Shown in pieces: positions 52,722 to 60,741 of a stretch of 64,000 nt of DNA. Source of the DNA: Parabacteroides distasonis (lineage in GTDB: Bacteria; Bacteroidota; Bacteroidia; Bacteroidales; Tannerellaceae); the NCBI GenBank assembly GCA_021531385.1, contig JAFBIR010000015.1, forward strand, positions 1 to 64,000, in the 5' to 3' direction. The position numbers and the translations under genes are program-made. Positions within the stretch are counted from its first letter, which is position 1, and every line of letters begins with the position of its first letter. A model generated the notes under the pieces. The model saw only the letters and a list, made by a program, of their open reading frames with translations, was not told where the DNA came from and ran no database searches.

Positions 52722-54017
52722 TCATCGCAGTCCTAACTGCTGCCACAGCCAGTCGTTCCAAGCATCATATTGCTCTTGATACCAAAAGTGGCCGGTCTCC
52801 AAATAGGGATGAAACGCCTTAGGAGCCGTGATGCTATTATAAGCAGAGAACATAGAGGTGGGAGGACAAACCTCATCATTGTAGCCCCAGCTGAACCATC
52901 CCGGCACCTTCAACTGGCGGGCGAAGTTCACCACGTCATAATAGGCCGCCGTTTGGCGTTGAGCCTCCGTGGGCGACTGCTGATAGAAATAGTGAGGCCA
53001 ACCACCCGCTCTGTGATGCAAGAAACCGGAATGATCGCACATGGCCGGATGGATAGCAGCATAGCAAGTAACGGCATTGTGCAGCGCAGCCGTTATGACG
53101 GAAAGCGCACCTCCCTGGCTGGCTCCCGTCACACCCAAGGCCTGCCCGTTATACTCCGGCAAGGAGCAGATGAAATCCACCGCACGTACCGAACCAAGCA
53201 CGACCCGGTAATAGTAGGAGGCCTCCCGATCGTCCCGATTCATTTTCCAATACTCCCACAACGCACCGTTGAAAAGCTTGTCGTAGTAGCCCTGCTCCAT
53301 CGTAACAGGAATCCCATGGATGCCGATCTCCAAGGTGATCGCCCCCTTCTCCGCGGTGGTCACGTCGCCATAGTAGGGACGGATGCCCGCACCGGGTACC
53401 CGCAGCAGCGCAGGGTATTTGCCCGGCTTCTTCGGCATACAGAGAATGCCATAGGTACGGGAGCCGGGACGGACATTCTGGAAGCTGACCTGATAAACAT
53501 TGACCTTCTCGGTGCAACGTTCGGGCAGCAATTCCATCGTTGGCCGCAGGGGAGTCTGACGGGCCTTCTCAATGGCACTCGCCCAGAAACTGTTGAAATC
53601 CTCCGGCAACTGGGCCGTAGCAACGATCTTCTCCGGGGCGTAGGCCGCCTTCGCCAAGCCTTCGTAGGTGCGGCCATTCACATGCGCCGTCACCTTACAC
53701 TGGAAGAACCCGGGCACATGCATCTTGCCGGACAATTCCATCTTGCCCGTTTTCATCGTCACCTGCTTTTTCGTCTCAGTGGGATACATCTCCGGGCCAA
53801 TGGCATAGTCAATGACGGCTCCCTCTAACAGGTTTTGCGCCTTATACACTTGAACCGTGAACCGGCACGGCTCATTCAACTCATAGGTCCAATCGGTATG
53901 ATCCGGGGAGACTACCACCCGGATCTCATTTCCGCGAACCTGCGCATGGATCACCTGACTAAAGGAGAGCAATGCGATGATACTCATCAAAAACTGTTTC
54001 ATCTTGTCTTTATACAT
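52722..54017 (-). CDS. Acetylxylan-esterase-like alpha/beta hydrolase
   Basis: A 431-residue secreted protein (signal peptide ending VIHA) with an N-terminal ~110-residue beta domain and an AXE1/cephalosporin-C deacetylase-type hydrolase domain. Nucleophile Ser in GVTGASQGGAL (about residue 288), Asp in WGYNDEVCPP and His in LETGHFWYQ complete the triad. It would remove acetyl groups from polysaccharide so that glycosidases can act. Confidence 0.9.
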   Translation of the reverse strand: MYKDKMKQFLMSIIALLSFSQVIHAQVRGNEIRVVVSPDHTDWTYELNEPCRFTVQVYKAQNLLEGAVIDYAIGPEMYPTETKKQVTMKTGKMELSGKMHVPGFFQCKVTAHVNGRTYEGLAKAAYAPEKIVATAQLPEDFNSFWASAIEKARQTPLRPTMELLPERCTEKVNVYQVSFQNVRPGSRTYGILCMPKKPGKYPALLRVPGAGIRPYYGDVTTAEKGAITLEIGIHGIPVTMEQGYYDKLFNGALWEYWKMNRDDREASYYYRVVLGSVRAVDFICSLPEYNGQALGVTGASQGGALSVITAALHNAVTCYAAIHPAMCDHSGFLHHRAGGWPHYFYQQSPTEAQRQTAAYYDVVNFARQLKVPGWFSWGYNDEVCPPTSMFSAYNSITAPKAFHPYLETGHFWYQEQYDAWNDWLWQQLGLR

Positions 54018-54144
54018 TTATTGATTCTTCTCGTTAAACGTAGCTGTCAATCGCATTATTGCGTCATACACCGGCTGGATCCGCACAGACGAGAGACCCA
54101 GCTCTCCCTCCTGATAAAGTGCATAGGTAGCATAGGGAGACCGC
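54018..54144 (-). pseudogene. Orphan 3' fragment of an unidentified gene
   Basis: A minus-strand frame reads RSPYATYALYQEGELGLSSV then RIQPVYDAIMRLTATFNEKNQ and stops just before the esterase start. It is clearly protein-like but has no start of its own; the intact GH43 ends immediately upstream. It looks like the C-terminal ~40 residues of a gene whose rest was deleted. I could not name the family. Confidence 0.55.
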
Positions 54145-54148
54145 AAAA

Positions 54149-55309
54149 TTACTTCTCGTCCGCATAATTCCATTGATCCCGCCAGGTGATGACAGGCTGG
54201 TCACCCTCCAAGGTGAGGGGGAGCCAGATGTATCGGCTATCAATCAGATTCTCTGGATTCCAACGATCGCCCATGTAGATGAACCGTCCCAGCTTTCCCG
54301 GTACAGGCAACACATAGGTGCTCTGCGAATGAAAAGAGGTCTCGCTATCCGCACCCATAAAGGGGTTCTCCAGTTCCTGCCAAGGCCCCCAAATGGAGGA
54401 GGCCACCGCCGAGCGACCCGCATTAGGAGCCCAACCCGTACAGCCCGACATGATCAAGTAATATTTACCCTCCTGCTTGAACAGCGCAGGAGCCTCCATG
54501 AAGCGACCCGCAAAGAAGCGGGCAAAACGACCGGAGCAAGCGGTATAATCCTCCGTCAGCTCGGCGATATGCAACGTGCTGTTCTCCTCCGAGGAATGAA
54601 TCAAATAGGCCTTGCCATCCTCATCCACGAAAAGATTCATGTCCCGGGCCATCTGACCGCCCTCGAAATCACGCCCCAACAGGTTCAACGAATCCGGATG
54701 AGCGGGCAAGCTACCTCCACTGAACCGTTGCCGGGCAGCCTCAGGCACTTCTTGTTTGTGGATGTCCTGCACATTGATCGGCCAATAACCCGCGTTGTGG
54801 CGGCCAGCGTGCAAGAAGGTGTAGGGGCCTGTGGGGCGATCGCTCACAGCCACTCCACCCATAGCTCCCGAATAGGAGGCTCCTTTCGGTTCCAAGTGGA
54901 ACCACATCACATATTTCGATGTCTTAGCGTTATAGATCACCTTGGGACGTTCCAAGATGCAACCTTTCTCGATGGGGCTTCCCGGCTCCTCCGATACGGC
55001 CAAGGCAATCCCCTCATCTTTCCAATCATACAGGTTCTTTGAGGAATAGCAATGCACGCCCCGCTTCGCCAAGCCTGCTTTGCCTGCCTCCTTATGCTCT
55101 CCAAACCAGTAGTAGGTATCTCCTACCAAAAGGATTCCTCCACCGTGCGCATTGATGGCAACACCTTGCTCGTCTTGCCACACCTCACCCGGGGTAAACA
55201 CCTTTTGATCACCCGGAGAGCAGCTGCTCCCTATGCCCAACAACAAAAGAGTGCCTATAAACCATGTTATTTTCTTACGTACCATTTTTTTCATGATCAA
55301 TCTATTCAT
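54149..55309 (-). CDS. GH43-family glycosidase lipoprotein
   Basis: A 386-residue lipoprotein (lipobox GIGSSC, Cys30). A five-bladed propeller with INAHGGGILLVGDTYYWFGEH, ERPKVIYNAKTSKYVMWFH, ARDMNLFVDEDGKAYLIHSS and RFMEAPALFKQEGKYYLIMSGCTGW. The pattern resembles GH43 subfamily 34 and exo-beta-1,3-galactanase relatives (galactan or arabinofuranose targets); the subfamily is my inference. Its last 25 codons have a second, orphan copy at 51405-51480. A TAATTTTG box overlaps its stop codon. Confidence 0.88.
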   Translation of the reverse strand: MNRLIMKKMVRKKITWFIGTLLLLGIGSSCSPGDQKVFTPGEVWQDEQGVAINAHGGGILLVGDTYYWFGEHKEAGKAGLAKRGVHCYSSKNLYDWKDEGIALAVSEEPGSPIEKGCILERPKVIYNAKTSKYVMWFHLEPKGASYSGAMGGVAVSDRPTGPYTFLHAGRHNAGYWPINVQDIHKQEVPEAARQRFSGGSLPAHPDSLNLLGRDFEGGQMARDMNLFVDEDGKAYLIHSSEENSTLHIAELTEDYTACSGRFARFFAGRFMEAPALFKQEGKYYLIMSGCTGWAPNAGRSAVASSIWGPWQELENPFMGADSETSFHSQSTYVLPVPGKLGRFIYMGDRWNPENLIDSRYIWLPLTLEGDQPVITWRDQWNYADEK

Positions 55310-55414
55310 GCTTTTAATCTTTAACGATTGTGCAAAGTAAGCTACAATCCCTCCAAATCCCTATTGCAATAATGACCGAAAACATTGCTTTTTTGATTAT
55401 TGTCCCATCTTCCG

Positions 55415-55446
55415 TTTGGCAAAGTGGTGGAAAATTCGTTCTTTTG
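55415..55446 (+). promoter_or_regulatory. Promoter of the intact Rpn transposase
   Basis: TTTG (55415-55418), 20 nt, TTCTTTTG (55439-55446), conserved with the truncated copy. Confidence 0.6.
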
Positions 55447-55474
55447 CCACCGTAACATTCAAAACTCATTAACT

Positions 55475-56383
55475 ATGGCAAATTACATCAATCCCTTTAC
55501 GGACATTGGCTTCAAGCGTATTTTTGGGCAGGAGTTCTCCAAGCCGCTCTTGATCGACTTTCTCAATAACCTGTTGATCGGCGAGAAGCGGATCGTCAAC
55601 CTGAAGTTCCTCGACAAGGAACTGCCTCCCATTTTCGTGGATGACCGATCGCTGATCTACGACATCTATTGCGAACTGGATGATAACGAGAAGATCATCG
55701 TGGAAATGCAAAACTGCGAGCAGTCTTTTTTCAAGCGGAGGAGCATCTACTACGTCTCGGAAGCCATCGCCCGGCAAGGGGAGAAAGGACCGAAGTGGCA
55801 GTATGACATCAAGGGTGTCTATCTGATCGCCTTCCTGAATTTCCGAAGGCCGGACATCGGCGAGGAGTTCCGGACGGACGTGATGCTGATGAACAAGAAG
55901 AGCAAGGAGATTTTCTCCGATAAGCTCCGACTGGTCTATTTACAGCTACCCCTCTTTGAGAAAGGGGTGGATGAATGTGAGAATGATTTTGATCGTTGGA
56001 TTTATGTATTGAAGAATATGGAAACGATAAAGCGATTGCCGTGGGCGGCACAAAACTCAGTATTTCAGAAGCTGGCGGAGATAGCGGATGTCAGCTCACT
56101 GACCAAGGAGGAGCGTCTTTACTACGATGTGGCCCTCCGCAAGTATCGTGACACCCTCTGCGTCTTGGAAAGCGCTGAGCAACGAGGGCTAAAGAAGGGG
56201 CGTGAGGAAGGATTGGCTGAAGGACGTGCAGAAGGATTGGCCAAGGGGCGTGCTGAGGGGTTAGCCAAAGGACGTGCCGAAGAACGCATAGAGATCGCTC
56301 GCAACATGAAAGCGAAAGAACTTCCGGTTGATCTGATCGCTGAATGTAGTGGACTTTCTCCAGAGGAGATCGCCAAACTATAG
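55475..56383 (+). CDS. Rpn-family PD-(D/E)XK nuclease/transposase
   Basis: A 302-residue protein of the recombination-promoting nuclease / PD-(D/E)XK transposase family (PDDEXK_2). The start MANYINPFTDIGFKRIFGQE is the family hallmark, followed by the nuclease core IYDIYCELDDNEKIIVEMQN. A basic-acidic repeat EGLAKGRA near residues 245-270 comes from a 24-nt tandem repeat, then a short C-terminal helix (PVDLIAECSGLSPEEIAKL). These proteins are abundant in Bacteroidales; they promote recombination and lack classical terminal repeats. Confidence 0.92.
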   Translation: MANYINPFTDIGFKRIFGQEFSKPLLIDFLNNLLIGEKRIVNLKFLDKELPPIFVDDRSLIYDIYCELDDNEKIIVEMQNCEQSFFKRRSIYYVSEAIARQGEKGPKWQYDIKGVYLIAFLNFRRPDIGEEFRTDVMLMNKKSKEIFSDKLRLVYLQLPLFEKGVDECENDFDRWIYVLKNMETIKRLPWAAQNSVFQKLAEIADVSSLTKEERLYYDVALRKYRDTLCVLESAEQRGLKKGREEGLAEGRAEGLAKGRAEGLAKGRAEERIEIARNMKAKELPVDLIAECSGLSPEEIAKL

Positions 56384-56404
56384 CCCACCCAGAGGAATAA
56401 CAAG

Positions 56405-56570
56405 GGCGGTGTGTCAAAATGCGCTTGTGTCTTTGCGGGCTTGACCCGCAATCCCATGCTATCTCTATCCAACGCAACACGTTGCGTCCCTACCAGTTTG
56501 ACAGAATGAGATGCCGGATCAAGTCCGGCAAGACACGGAGAGCGTACATGCTACATTTTGACACACCGCC
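56405..56570. mobile_element. MITE/REP-like element with 17-bp terminal inverted repeats, copy 1
   Basis: The ends are perfect inverted repeats GGCGGTGTGTCAAAATG (56405-56421 and 56554-56570). Inside are further hairpins: GCGGG/CCCGC, ACGCAAC/GTTGCGT, GCCGGA/TCCGGC, all enclosed by GTGTCTT/AAGACAC. No open frame. It lies directly after the Rpn gene and abuts a GH97 remnant. It could be a non-autonomous element moved by a nuclease such as Rpn, or a multi-branched terminator. Confidence 0.8.
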
Positions 56571-56575
56571 TTTTT

Positions 56576-56656
56576 GTAATCACAAGCGGCACGGATTGCA
56601 ATTGATAGTTCTTTTTGGCCATCAACGGCCAGGCACATAGGCCGCATAGGGCAACC
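56576..56656 (-). pseudogene. GH97 remnant: joined 5' and 3' fragments
   Basis: The minus strand begins ALCGLCAWPLMAKKNYQLQS, matching the GH97 signal peptide and first mature residues. It then jumps to sequence matching RAACDYKK near the C-terminus of GH97. Everything between is gone. It is squeezed between the inverted-repeat element and the stop codon of the oxidoreductase gene. Confidence 0.8.
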
Positions 56657-56658
56657 CA

Positions 56659-57963
56659 TCATAGCTTGGGAAAAGTCCAAGGTGCTCTATAAGTTGGCTG
56701 GATAAGCCTATCAGCCTCTGGATTATGAAATGTCTTCAGCCTATCATCAAACGTCAAGGCAGAACCCACCCGGGCTGAGATATTACCCAAATGCGCATAT
56801 TTCGCACAAAGTGCGCCATTATCAATCGGACAGGCCAGCTGAGTATCTCGCTGCTTCAAGGCTGTCAAAAAGTTAGCCGTATGCTTCTGATGATCCGCTG
56901 TATCAGAATCTTTCTTGAAACCCTCCATCCTGTCCTTCTCTGGATAGACTTCCCAACTCTCCCGGTTGATTACCAAGGTGCCATTCGTCCCCTTGAAAGC
57001 CACACCATAGCAACGACCATAAGGCCCCGTCTCCGTACCAGCCACATTGCTCCATTGCAGGATAAAGTCATCAAACTCATAAAGAACAGTCAGCGTATCG
57101 AAGGTCTCTGCATAATTCTGCGGATAGGCATAATTGCCACCCATACCCATCACACGTCGCGGCATTCCAGTCACGTTCATGCCCCAAAGAGCCATGTCCA
57201 GCAAATGTACACCCCAATCTGTCAGCAACCCTCCACCATAGTCCCAAAACATGCGCCACAGTCCATGGAAACGTTTCTCATTGAACGAGCGAGAAGGAGC
57301 AGGTCCCAGCCAGCGTTCAAAATCCACACCTTCAGGGACAGGACCATCCGGCACACGATCCAGAATCGCCGCATAGTTGAAGTTCGCCCACACCTCAACC
57401 TTGGCAATCTTGCCCAACTGTCCACTCTCCAAATAGCGTTTCATATCATGCCAATGAGCTCCGCTACGCTGCTGCTGGCCCACCTGTACCACACGGTTGT
57501 AGCGTCTGGCCGCTGCCACCATCAAATCACACTCCGCAATCGAGTTGGCGATCGGCTTCTCCACATAGACATCCTTGCCCGCCGCACAAGCATCCACCAG
57601 CTGCAGGCAATGCCAATGATCGGGTGTGCCGATGATTACCGCATCCATATCCTTCCGTTCCAACATCTTCCGATAATCATCATAACCATCCGGTTTCTTT
57701 CCTGTCTGTTTCGTGAGTTCAGCGGTCCGATCAGCGAGAATCTTCTGGTCGATGTCACACAAAGCCACACAACGCACCTCCGGCTGACGCATGATGTCCG
57801 TCAGGTCAGCCCATCCCATGCTGCGGCAACCGATCAAGCCGACACGGATTTGGTCATTCGCACTCACGCTTGCTTGATTCTTCACACCCCATACCGATGG
57901 CATGACCCAACCGGCCGCAAGCATAGAGGCCGATTGACGAATAAAATTCCTTCTCGTAGTCAT
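56659..57963 (-). CDS. Gfo/Idh/MocA-family oxidoreductase, Tat-type signal
   Basis: A 434-residue NAD(P)-dependent oxidoreductase-like protein. TTRRNFIRQSASMLAAG at the N-terminus is a twin-arginine signal, so it is exported folded. Rossmann fold RVGLIGCRSMGWADL, then the family motif YVEKPIAN (about residue 133) and the C-terminal GGGLLTDWGVHLLDMALWG. Secreted members include GH109 glycosidases that use NAD in catalysis; this one may act on a sugar in the glycan locus, but family 109 cannot be assigned by eye. Confidence 0.9.
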   Translation of the reverse strand: MTTRRNFIRQSASMLAAGWVMPSVWGVKNQASVSANDQIRVGLIGCRSMGWADLTDIMRQPEVRCVALCDIDQKILADRTAELTKQTGKKPDGYDDYRKMLERKDMDAVIIGTPDHWHCLQLVDACAAGKDVYVEKPIANSIAECDLMVAAARRYNRVVQVGQQQRSGAHWHDMKRYLESGQLGKIAKVEVWANFNYAAILDRVPDGPVPEGVDFERWLGPAPSRSFNEKRFHGLWRMFWDYGGGLLTDWGVHLLDMALWGMNVTGMPRRVMGMGGNYAYPQNYAETFDTLTVLYEFDDFILQWSNVAGTETGPYGRCYGVAFKGTNGTLVINRESWEVYPEKDRMEGFKKDSDTADHQKHTANFLTALKQRDTQLACPIDNGALCAKYAHLGNISARVGSALTFDDRLKTFHNPEADRLIQPTYRAPWTFPKL

Positions 57964-58039
57964 AGTCTAACAACAATTCATGGTTCTATATCTGTTTAAT
58001 ACACGAAAGAAGCTCATTTTTATTTTAATAGACGATCAC

Positions 58040-58104
58040 AAAAAAACGACCCCAACGGGGGCGAATCTCGCTGGTTCAAACGAGTGCACACTCCGTTGGG
58101 GTCG
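58040..58104 (-). terminator. Terminator hairpin, copy 1 (GACCCCAACGG type)
   Basis: Perfect 12-bp stem CGACCCCAACGG / CCGTTGGGGTCG with a conserved inner segment (GGTTCAAACG), followed on the minus strand by seven T. It ends about 77 nt before the oxidoreductase start codon and follows an HU-like gene remnant. A near-identical hairpin lies at 60476-60532 after the intact HU-like gene. Confidence 0.75.
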
Positions 58105-58158
58105 GGGACATGTATCTATGGAAACGATCTACAGCTTAGTGTGGAATCGACCCACCAA

Positions 58159-58230
58159 CTAAATGATGTCCGGACCTTCCGGCTCCGGCTCACCTTCTGC
58201 TGCTCTCTACTACCTACCTTCGTGAAGAAG
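58159..58230 (-). pseudogene. Remnant of an HU-like/DUF4469 gene
   Basis: On the minus strand FFTKVGSREQQK is followed, out of frame, by GEPEPEGPDII and a stop. Both parts match the C-terminal region of the intact gene at 60742 (FFTKVGSSEQQK and GEPEPENPDVV). About 55 codons between them are missing. The hairpin downstream is also shared, so a whole 3' block was duplicated and then decayed. Confidence 0.75.
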
Positions 58231-58380
58231 CATTCGTGTCTTTGCGGGCTTTGCCCCGCAATCCCATGCTGTCTCTATCCAACGCAACACGTTGCGTCCC
58301 TACCGATTTGACAGAATGAGATTCCGGATCAAGTCCAGCAAGACACGGAGAGCGTACATGCTACATTTTGACACACCGCC
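58231..58380. mobile_element. MITE/REP-like element, copy 2 (left end lost)
   Basis: About 90% identical by eye to copy 1 from GTGTCTTTGCGGG to the right inverted repeat CATTTTGACACACCGCC (58364-58380). The left 17-bp repeat is missing and replaced by the HU-like remnant. Both copies have the same orientation and flank the oxidoreductase gene. The 3' flank of GH97 copy 2 begins immediately after it. Confidence 0.78.
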
Positions 58381-58415
58381 TTTTTATGGCCAACTAAATT
58401 GAAAATCCTTTTTTA

Positions 58416-60410
58416 TTATCGCTTGGTAATCCTCGCTGCATAGCCACCACCGGGAGCCATCTTCACAGTTAGTTTGCGGTTAGCGGGAACAGGCTGTATC
58501 TCCTTCTTATAATCGCAAGCGGCACGGTCAGCATTGATGCCATCCCGGAAGAACTCGATTTGGTAGTCGCCCTCACCGAGGAAAGAGAGGTCGAGCGTCA
58601 GCTCACGGGCATCCCAGTTGGTCAACACACCTACATACCAATCATTGCCGCTTCGGCGAGCCAAAGCGATGTACTTCGCCACTTCTCCCATCAAAGGTAA
58701 AGTCTCCTCCCAAACGGTCGGCACCTGAGCGATAAAGCGAGTACACTCCTCCTCCCGCAGGTAGTTGGTTGGAGCGTCACACAGCATGTTGAAAGGCGAA
58801 TCGAAAATCACGTACTCTGCCAACTGACGACAACGAGTACCTTGGCTCATCGGCTCAGAAAAAATAGAACGGTAACTCTTTCTGCTCGCATTGCGCATCG
58901 CCCCCTGCGTGTAGTCCATCGGACCAGCCACCATACGAGTAAAAGGTAACGTTACGTCATGCGTTACCATATCTATTGTTTGCTCTCCAGCTTTTAATTG
59001 TTCCAAACCAAACACACCCTCGTATCCCAACACGTTTGGATAGGTACGCTGTAATCCCGTCGGTTTATAGATGCCATGAAAGTCAATGATCATGTGATGC
59101 TTGGCACAGAGCTCCGCTGCCTCATAGGTGAAGCGCACCATCTCCTGATCATCCCGATCCAAGAAATCCACCTTGAAGCCCTTCACGCCCATGTCGGCGT
59201 AGTGTTTCACCACTTTTTCCATATCCCGGGAGAAGGATAAATAGCCAGCCCAAAGAATGAGACCTACGTTTTTCTGCTTGCCATAGTCCACCAATTCCTG
59301 CAAATTAATCTCTGGCACTATCTGAAACAGATCTGCCTTATATCTGACTGACCAACCCTCATCAAGAAGAATATACTCTAAACCATTCGCTGCCGCGAAG
59401 TCGATGAAATATTTATAGGTATCGTTATTAACACCTGCCCGGAAATCTACGCCACTGAGATTCCAGTCATACCACCAATCCCAAGCCACCTTGCCCGGCT
59501 TGATCCAATCAATCTCTTTCACCCGTGAAGGTGAAGCCAAGCGATAAACCATGTCACAATCCGCTAACTTAGCATCGTTGCCGGAAGAGAGGGCGAAGAC
59601 ACGCCACGGGAAAGCCCGTGTGCCAGCAGTCTTGGCGATATAATTTTCATGCTCTTTTACTACCATTTCTCGGTTTTCGCCACCCGGTACTGTCACTTTA
59701 GGATAGGGCGCATAAATCGCCTGCAACAGCGGTTGCTCCGTGGAGTTATTCAGATACATACCCGGATAATCCTCCAAGTCCGCCTCGGTGATGACCATCT
59801 TTCGGCCACCCTCCAAATCCACCAAGAGCGGCAGGATCTTCAGCCGCTTGTCGTTGATCTTCGTGATCGGCTCGCTCACATACGTAGTCTCAAAAGAGTT
59901 GTAGAACTGCTCTTGAAAAGTCGGAGCCGTACTATTGACAAAATTGGAGAAGGTCTTGTAATCCTTTGCAAAGCGGAAAGTTGCCTCCTCGTTTGCGATG
60001 TAAATGGAATCCTTCATATTTGTAGTAAAGCGATAGGCCACACCCTCATCGTAGGCACGGAGTACCAACCCATAGTTCCCCTTGAAGTCGAGGCACAGCT
60101 CGTTGTAGTGATCCTTCACCTCACTCTTTTTGTAAAACGGAGAAGGAATCGTTTGGTTTACCAACTGTCGTTTAGCTTTCGTCACCTTGGGATTTGCTCC
60201 CAACACCTTCCCATCCGTCAGGGAGAGGGAGAGCGTAGAGTTCATCACCTCCTCGCCACCCTGCGAGAGAGCAAAATGGATCTGCTCATCCATCATCACC
60301 TCTACTTTCACCTGCTGGTCGGGCGATTGCAATTGATAACGCTTCTGGGCCATAATCGGCCAAGCGCATAGGCCGCATAGGACGACCGCAATAATACCTG
60401 TTCTTTTCAT
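58416..60410 (-). CDS. GH97 glycoside hydrolase, copy 2
   Basis: A 664-residue paralogue of the enzyme at 49353, with the same signal peptide and domain order. The nucleophile region GFKVDFLDRDDQE is identical. Differences cluster in YAPYPKVTVPGGENREMVV (domain interface), ANGLEYILLDEGWSVRYKADLFQIVPE and LKAGEQTIDMV, all in loops near the barrel mouth, so substrate range may differ. A conserved 3' flank (GCCAACTAAATTGAA...) shows that the duplication extended past the stop codon. Confidence 0.92.
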   Translation of the reverse strand: MKRTGIIAVVLCGLCAWPIMAQKRYQLQSPDQQVKVEVMMDEQIHFALSQGGEEVMNSTLSLSLTDGKVLGANPKVTKAKRQLVNQTIPSPFYKKSEVKDHYNELCLDFKGNYGLVLRAYDEGVAYRFTTNMKDSIYIANEEATFRFAKDYKTFSNFVNSTAPTFQEQFYNSFETTYVSEPITKINDKRLKILPLLVDLEGGRKMVITEADLEDYPGMYLNNSTEQPLLQAIYAPYPKVTVPGGENREMVVKEHENYIAKTAGTRAFPWRVFALSSGNDAKLADCDMVYRLASPSRVKEIDWIKPGKVAWDWWYDWNLSGVDFRAGVNNDTYKYFIDFAAANGLEYILLDEGWSVRYKADLFQIVPEINLQELVDYGKQKNVGLILWAGYLSFSRDMEKVVKHYADMGVKGFKVDFLDRDDQEMVRFTYEAAELCAKHHMIIDFHGIYKPTGLQRTYPNVLGYEGVFGLEQLKAGEQTIDMVTHDVTLPFTRMVAGPMDYTQGAMRNASRKSYRSIFSEPMSQGTRCRQLAEYVIFDSPFNMLCDAPTNYLREEECTRFIAQVPTVWEETLPLMGEVAKYIALARRSGNDWYVGVLTNWDARELTLDLSFLGEGDYQIEFFRDGINADRAACDYKKEIQPVPANRKLTVKMAPGGGYAARITKR

Positions 60411-60475
60411 GATAATGCTTTTGTAACTTATTTCTTTTATTTGATTTCTTATTTTGTAGATATATCAACACAAAT

Positions 60476-60532
60476 CGACCCCAACGGGGCGAACCTCGAT
60501 GATTCAAACGGGCTCACACGCCGCTGGGGTCG
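60476..60532 (-). terminator. Terminator-like hairpin, copy 2 (GACCCCAACGG type)
   Basis: 12-bp stem CGACCCCAACGG / CCGCTGGGGTCG with one G-U, and the same inner GATTCAAACG as copy 1. The T-run after it is weak (ATTTGTG). It lies 66 nt before the GH97 copy 2 start and beyond repeat array D, so it may end transcripts of the HU-like gene or act as a leader hairpin. Confidence 0.6.
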
Positions 60533-60550
60533 AACATATAAAGGTATCAA

Positions 60551-60741
60551 GGACTGTTCGCCAATGTCTTGTCGCTTGACTGCCTCAGGTAAGACAGCCT
60601 TACTCTCTAAGGTAATAACGCTTTGATGTCGTTGTCAATGCCGTCTTGACCGAGTTATCAATGCCGTCTTGACTTAGGGGTCAATAGCGTCTTGACCGAG
60701 AAGTCAATGCCGTCTTGACTTAGGGATCAAGGCCGACTTAC
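60551..60741. repeat. Array D: tandem 23-bp hairpin units
   Basis: Units begin at 60597, 60620, 60643, 60666, 60689, 60712 and 60735, exactly 23 bp apart, with two weaker ones before. Stems include CTTGA/TCAAG, TTGAC/GTCAA and CCTTA/TAAGG. The recurrent text is GTCTTGAC...TCAATGCC. It abuts the stop codon of the HU-like gene and fills much of the 331-nt gap to GH97. Confidence 0.8.

Noticed and set aside
60476-60532. tRNA-like gene (GGTTCG and TTTGAATC on the minus strand)
   Set aside because: Too short at 57 nt, no acceptor/anticodon layout; it is one long hairpin with a partner copy at 58047.
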